DNA of 64,000 nt from Sipunculus nudus. Lineage: Eukaryota > Annelida > Sipuncula > Golfingiida > Sipunculidae. The stretch is taken from the NCBI GenBank assembly GCA_026874595.1, contig CM049307.1, forward strand, positions 78,716,643-78,780,642. The letters run 5' to 3'. The position numbers and the translations under genes were made by a program. Below the pieces are notes generated by a model, which saw only the letters and a list, made by a program, of their open reading frames with translations, was not told the DNA's origin and did no database searches. Below are positions 59,801-64,000 of the stretch, one piece after another (the first letter of the stretch is position 1; each line of letters opens with the position of its first letter).

Positions 59801-60900
59801 GCGATAACGCAAATGTCCTTCCTTCCCACAGTTCTTGTAAGCTATCCGAATCACACAGTGGATAAATTAATTCTTATTAACTCATTCCAGCAAACAACCT
59901 ATATATAAAGTTCTAGATTTTTTTTTGGAAAAATGAAATTTCTTTTCATTGGCCAGAATCTATCTTCTTATTCCTACCCGTGACTAGTTCAGTGTAACGT
60001 GCATAAAGTATAAACTGAGTACTCAGCTTGAAGTCTTCGTATTAAACCGCTTAAAAGATTAATATCACGTGGTCAGGTTACATTAAGTTTAAATTTGATG
60101 ACTCTTGAAAAGGAAGATAATCGAGCATTATTTTATTATTTCTTGTTCCTGCCCTAGGTATTACTTTTTTCTCCAAATAAGAAGCTTCCGTCGCTACTTT
60201 GATAGCCCTTACGTTTCTATTGGTAATATGGTGGATTCTTGCACATTTAAAGACAAAGTAATTGTCGCCTGTGACTTCCATGCGTTTCAGACTAAATTAA
60301 ATACGACCTAAATGTGCATACTTCATCGCGTGTGATCGAAAAGCCAAAACATGAAAACATGAAAAGTATAACAGGCTATGAAGAAAACCACAAAATAGCA
60401 ATGTATTCGAATAATCGGAATAACAGCAGAAGTAACAGGAGTGATTTTGATACAGAGCTCTCTTATTCTTTAATTAAACTTGTTTACCCAGCAAAGTGAC
60501 TTGGAATCTTCGGTATAACAGACAATATTCAACTTAACCCGAACATCAAAACTTTTTTTTCAATTCTATCAGTTTATCTTGGATAATGTATACTCATGCA
60601 ATATATATCACTTTAAGTTTATAAATTAACTAGAAAATGTCCAGGGGACTGTCTTTCCCGCAAAACGGGAATGTGGGAAATGTATACACAAACCATCACA
60701 CACACACATACCCTCACAGTCACGGAACAGACCGGAAACACTTTGTGTAGGCTTAATCAGATAACCTTATCTACTGCCAATACGGAAAGTGTTGCATAGG
60801 ATGTAGCTGCTATTATATTTAGAGCTAGATCCACCTACTAAAACCTTTTGGGATATAGTGTCGCTTGTGAAATACAAAAATGTTTTTTTAAATAATTCAT
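59801..60900. other. Intergenic, nothing recognised
   Basis: Several 60-68 codon frames on both strands, none with a motif. Confidence 0.4.
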
Positions 60901-61610
60901 AACAAAAACACCGCAAACGTGTATAATACGCCAATTGTGTATCTGGCGACCTCTGACCTCATTAAATATGAGTGAATTTTGATGAGAATAAAATTCAGGT
61001 GAGAAACTCGTTTGTTAAATATGTTTATTGAGTTTCATGAAAACCCATCGTATTCCTCGTAAGTTATAGCGGCGACTCCACAAAGAAGCCTTGTGACCTC
61101 TGACCTTATAAAATAAGCGGGGATTTTGCTTATAATCGACCTTTGGTGAGATAATTTATTGGTAAGAATTCATGATGATTTCGTGAAAATAAATTCTAAA
61201 GCCCTGGTCAGTTACGACACTAAAAGTTAACAGACGGAGACGGACAAACATTTTGATGAATTTCAATAAAAAATTAAAAAAAAAAAATCATACAAGTGTG
61301 ACCTAATCCTAACAAGATCCAAACGATGCACCTACAATCAGGTGTATATCTGAGTAAAACTTTCCGATATATCGCGTTGCAAACGTAATGTTAAAATTTG
61401 CATAAAAAAATCATTCAAACGTAAGCAAAACCTAACCAGTTCTTGAGACCCATAAGATACAGCTGCTTCTACAATTTGAAGTAAATCTGAGTAAAACTTT
61501 TCGAGTTATCGCGTCGAATAAAATTGATTACGAAGGGACGGACGGACAGATGGCACGACGGATGGACAGACGAAGAAGCTGAACACTATACACCCCGGCG
61601 GAGGATTAAT
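60901..61610 (-). repeat. Interspersed repeat with GGACGGACGGACAGA end
   Basis: GTGACCTCTGACCT blocks at about 60950 and 61091 and GTAAAACTTTxxGA blocks at about 61355 and 61490 show internal duplication. The right end has GGGACGGACGGACAGATGG followed by CCCCGGCGGAGG. Typical non-coding repeat of this genome. Confidence 0.5.
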
Positions 61611-61987
61611 AACTTTCGTTGACATTATGTCAAGTCATGTTCAAAGATTCAACCACTTAAAACATCTAATAAATTGAGGCCAGTTCAATGATGGAACTGA
61701 AGCATACCATATCTAATGTTCTCGATATGAAATGCATCGTTAATAAATTACTCAGGAAAGGATGAGGGAATTGTTTACTGGATGGGATCTCAAATTAGCT
61801 GTCCAAAATGTTTAGTGCACATGACAAAAGGGCAACAAAAGGTACCGTTCTGAAAAAGTGATGACGGCAGGTTGTCCTGTTCGACCATGAAATAAGGCAA
61901 ATGAATTCCTCACCAATATATGTGTGAAATATTTTCCTTTATATTAAATAGACAATGTTAAACATTGATATTTTTATTCAGGGAAAC

Positions 61988-63841
61988 ATGTCGGTGAACA
62001 AAGCTTTCGAACTGAGAGAAGATATTCGTGTATCAGAATCAATATGGATACCCGTGTCATTGTGTGACGAAAGAGCGAGTACCTCTGCCAGTCCAATACA
62101 GTTTGCCATCGGAAATGCAAGTCCGGACACAGCAATCGAAGAAAATCATGAATATACAGACGATAATACAAGAAATACCAGCCCATATTTTGTATCATCA
62201 CTGCAAGATAATATGAAGACACCAGGTCACGGGTGCTCTGGTCCATTAAATGATCACAGCATAGAAACACGGTATAGCTACCTTGTGCTTGCCGTATGCT
62301 TTGCCACTTTTTTTCTGTCGGACGGAGTACTATTACTGTACGGAATCATCTATCAAGACTTAAAGTCAAGTTTCGACACTGACACATCTACCCTAGCCCT
62401 GCCGTCTTCAGTACAAACTGCTATGTCTTGTTTCGGAGGCAAGTCAACCTTTTGGCTAGAACTTTATACTCTCTCCTTTGTATAAAAATATGCCGAGAAA
62501 CATGCAGACGTGGGCACTGGTACAGACTATACGTGTTCTGTTTGGGAGAGATCTTCCAAATTATGCAAATTTTATTATTTTCATGTGATTGACATTTTAG
62601 AGTAATATTGGCGACCTGATTGGCTGCACGAAACATTTATGCTCATGATTATTTATTAAATGAATATGCTATTAAGGTCAAGTTAAGTTCATGGTCAGGT
62701 CAATTGTTTTACTCACCTGCTGTATATGTTTGCATTTCTGTTTAGGAAAGTAAAATACAGCACAAATTATTGTTCATTTAATATAACATACGTCTCTACA
62801 TATTTGTGCAAATTTACATGGAGTCGTCCAGTTTATTAACCTTGTTTAAATTCATTATTTTAGCATTGATCACCAGTCCGCTACTGAAGGTCTTGTCTCT
62901 TCGCGTCGCTGGTATAATTGGGGGACTTTTAGCCGCTGCAGGTTTACTGTGGACTTCATTTGTCAATAGTCTCGCTATTTTCACTGTGACTTACGGCTTG
63001 GTAACAGGTATTTGAAAATGGTTATGTACCAAATCAAACATGCTTGCACCCTTGAAATCAAACGTCATTCCCATACTCAAATTTGTAATTTATGCTTATA
63101 CAAAGCGTACACACACTTCATTGTGACCTTGTTTCATTCGCATTTTAGGTTTTGGATATTCATTCCTTGTGCTCTTGGCATCAATAGGCGTTCCAAAATA
63201 TTTTGACCGACATCGCGCCGTAGCCACGGGAATCTCAAACGCAGGGTCAAGTGTAGGCGTGTTTGCGATGGGTCCTCTGACCAGGTATCTTCTGGACAAA
63301 TACACATGGCGTGGGTGCATGTTGATCCAAGCCGGTATAGTTCTTCAGTGTTGGTGGTTGTCGATGCTGCTCCGACCTGATAAAGAAATAGAAGACAAAC
63401 GTCTAGACGATAATCTTCAAGAGCCGCGTGACCAATCAAATATACAAGGGAACACACAGACGGAAAATAACCTGTTGGCAGCATTAAAGACCGCCGTGGA
63501 TTTCAGTCTGTTGAAGGAGCTGTCGTTTGTCCTCTACATGCTGGCACTTTTTACTACTCAGCTCGCATATCCGCTGGTGTACGTGTTTGCACCTGACAAA
63601 GGTACAGAAATGGGATTTACTAAATATGAGACCGGATGGTTTGTTTCTTGCATTGGGATTGGCAGTCTCCTAGGACGGATATTGGTCGGATTGATTGGTG
63701 ATGCACCCTTCCTACAAGGACGACATATTCGGCTTCATCGCTTCTGTCTCATCCTGGCTGGCGTGAATCATATTTTGATACCGTCTTTAAGGAGTCTTTG
63801 GTCAATGTACACTGTTCTTGTTGTATGCGGGTTTGCAGGTG
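61988..63841 (+). CDS. Monocarboxylate transporter-like protein (SLC16/MFS), gene D, partial
   Basis: Coding exons 61988-62438, 62864-63007 and 63149-63841, joined in frame by phase-1 introns at the same positions as gene A. The start follows TTTATTCAG|GGAAAC, so a 5-prime UTR intron is likely. The N-terminal tail (about 100 aa) has diverged from A, while TM regions are strongly conserved: YLVLAVCFATF, ITSPLLKVLSLR, TGISNAGSSVGVFAMGPL, YTWRGCML and FAPDKGTEMGF. The loop between helices 6 and 7 is shorter than in A. Exons 4 and 5 lie beyond the window; the intron after 63841 begins GTAAGT and contains a composite-repeat head. Intron 1 again uses a GC donor. Function as for gene A; substrate unknown. 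Confidence 0.88.
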
Positions 63842-63859
63842 GTAAGTCTTTTGGAAAAG

Positions 63860-64000
63860 TCATTCGAGCTATAGCAATCACTTTGTCCGTCGTCCATCCG
63901 TCCGTCCGGTTGTGCGTTAACAGGGCACAAGTCGTGACCGCTGGACCTAGAAACTTCTAACTGAAACCCATGGAGGTAAATAAAAAATCTCCTAGGAAAC
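63860..64000 (+). repeat. Composite repeat head fragment in intron 3 of gene D
   Basis: CATTCGAGCTATAGCAATCA, GTCCGTCGTCCATCCGTCCG and GTTAACAGGGCACAAG, followed by GACCGCTGGACCTAGAAACT. It continues off the window. Confidence 0.75.

Noticed and set aside
1-64000. CRISPR, restriction, toxin-antitoxin or phage systems
   Set aside because: Introns, SINEs, LTR elements and the absence of prokaryotic gene layout show animal nuclear DNA; the regular repeats are minisatellites and transposon units, not CRISPR.

Overview
This is animal nuclear DNA, AT-rich and repeat-dense, with spliced genes that have long introns, GT-AG (and one GC-AG) splice sites, tRNA-derived SINEs with target-site duplications, and many TA microsatellites. 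The dominant interspersed repeats carry CAGCTGA heads followed by runs of GTCCGTCC and repeated GGTGGCGCCACC palindromes. From general familiarity this style fits a marine lophotrochozoan, most likely a mollusc, but no marker here names a species.

Layout. 1.1-6.2 kb (extending to about 7.7 kb) is a decayed Ty3/Gypsy LTR retrotransposon: gag with a CCHC knuckle, then protease, reverse transcriptase, RNase H and integrase, broken by a frameshift and several stop codons. 9.4-13 kb holds a composite tandem-repeat element and two further tandem arrays. 15.7-20.9 kb is the best gene locus: a complete five-coding-exon monocarboxylate-transporter-like (SLC16/MFS) gene of about 539 codons on the plus strand, with a possible divergent minus-strand first exon just upstream. 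A paralogue starts at 61.99 kb and runs off the right end after its third coding exon. Between them lie two exon remnants of the same family (last exon at 37.25 kb, first exon at 41.6 kb), so the window is a tandem MCT array with decayed middle copies. Two exons of a RecQ-type helicase lie at 33.85 and 34.57 kb. A GC-box/CCAAT/NRF1-like cluster at 23.8 kb looks like a promoter.

Most of the remainder is repeats. The most striking is one interspersed family with a fixed 5-prime hairpin head and a fixed 3-prime hairpin tail. Its interior is modular: about 145-bp units carrying AGGTCA direct repeats (9.4-11.8 kb), about 337-bp units carrying GGTGGCGCCACC (27.4-31.4 kb), or both in series (54.5-58.2 kb). 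A clean nested insertion defines its ends, and a paired base change in the tail stem supports the hairpin. Other repeats are a MITE with 28-bp perfect terminal inverted repeats (46.5 kb), two or three SINE copies, a 294-bp tandem array (38.5-39.7 kb), a 25-bp minisatellite (51.6 kb) and a perfect 35-bp inverted repeat (22.65 kb).

No prokaryotic system, CRISPR array or rRNA gene was seen. Coordinates of repeats are approximate to a few bases unless stated; splice sites were read from sequence and have no transcript support.
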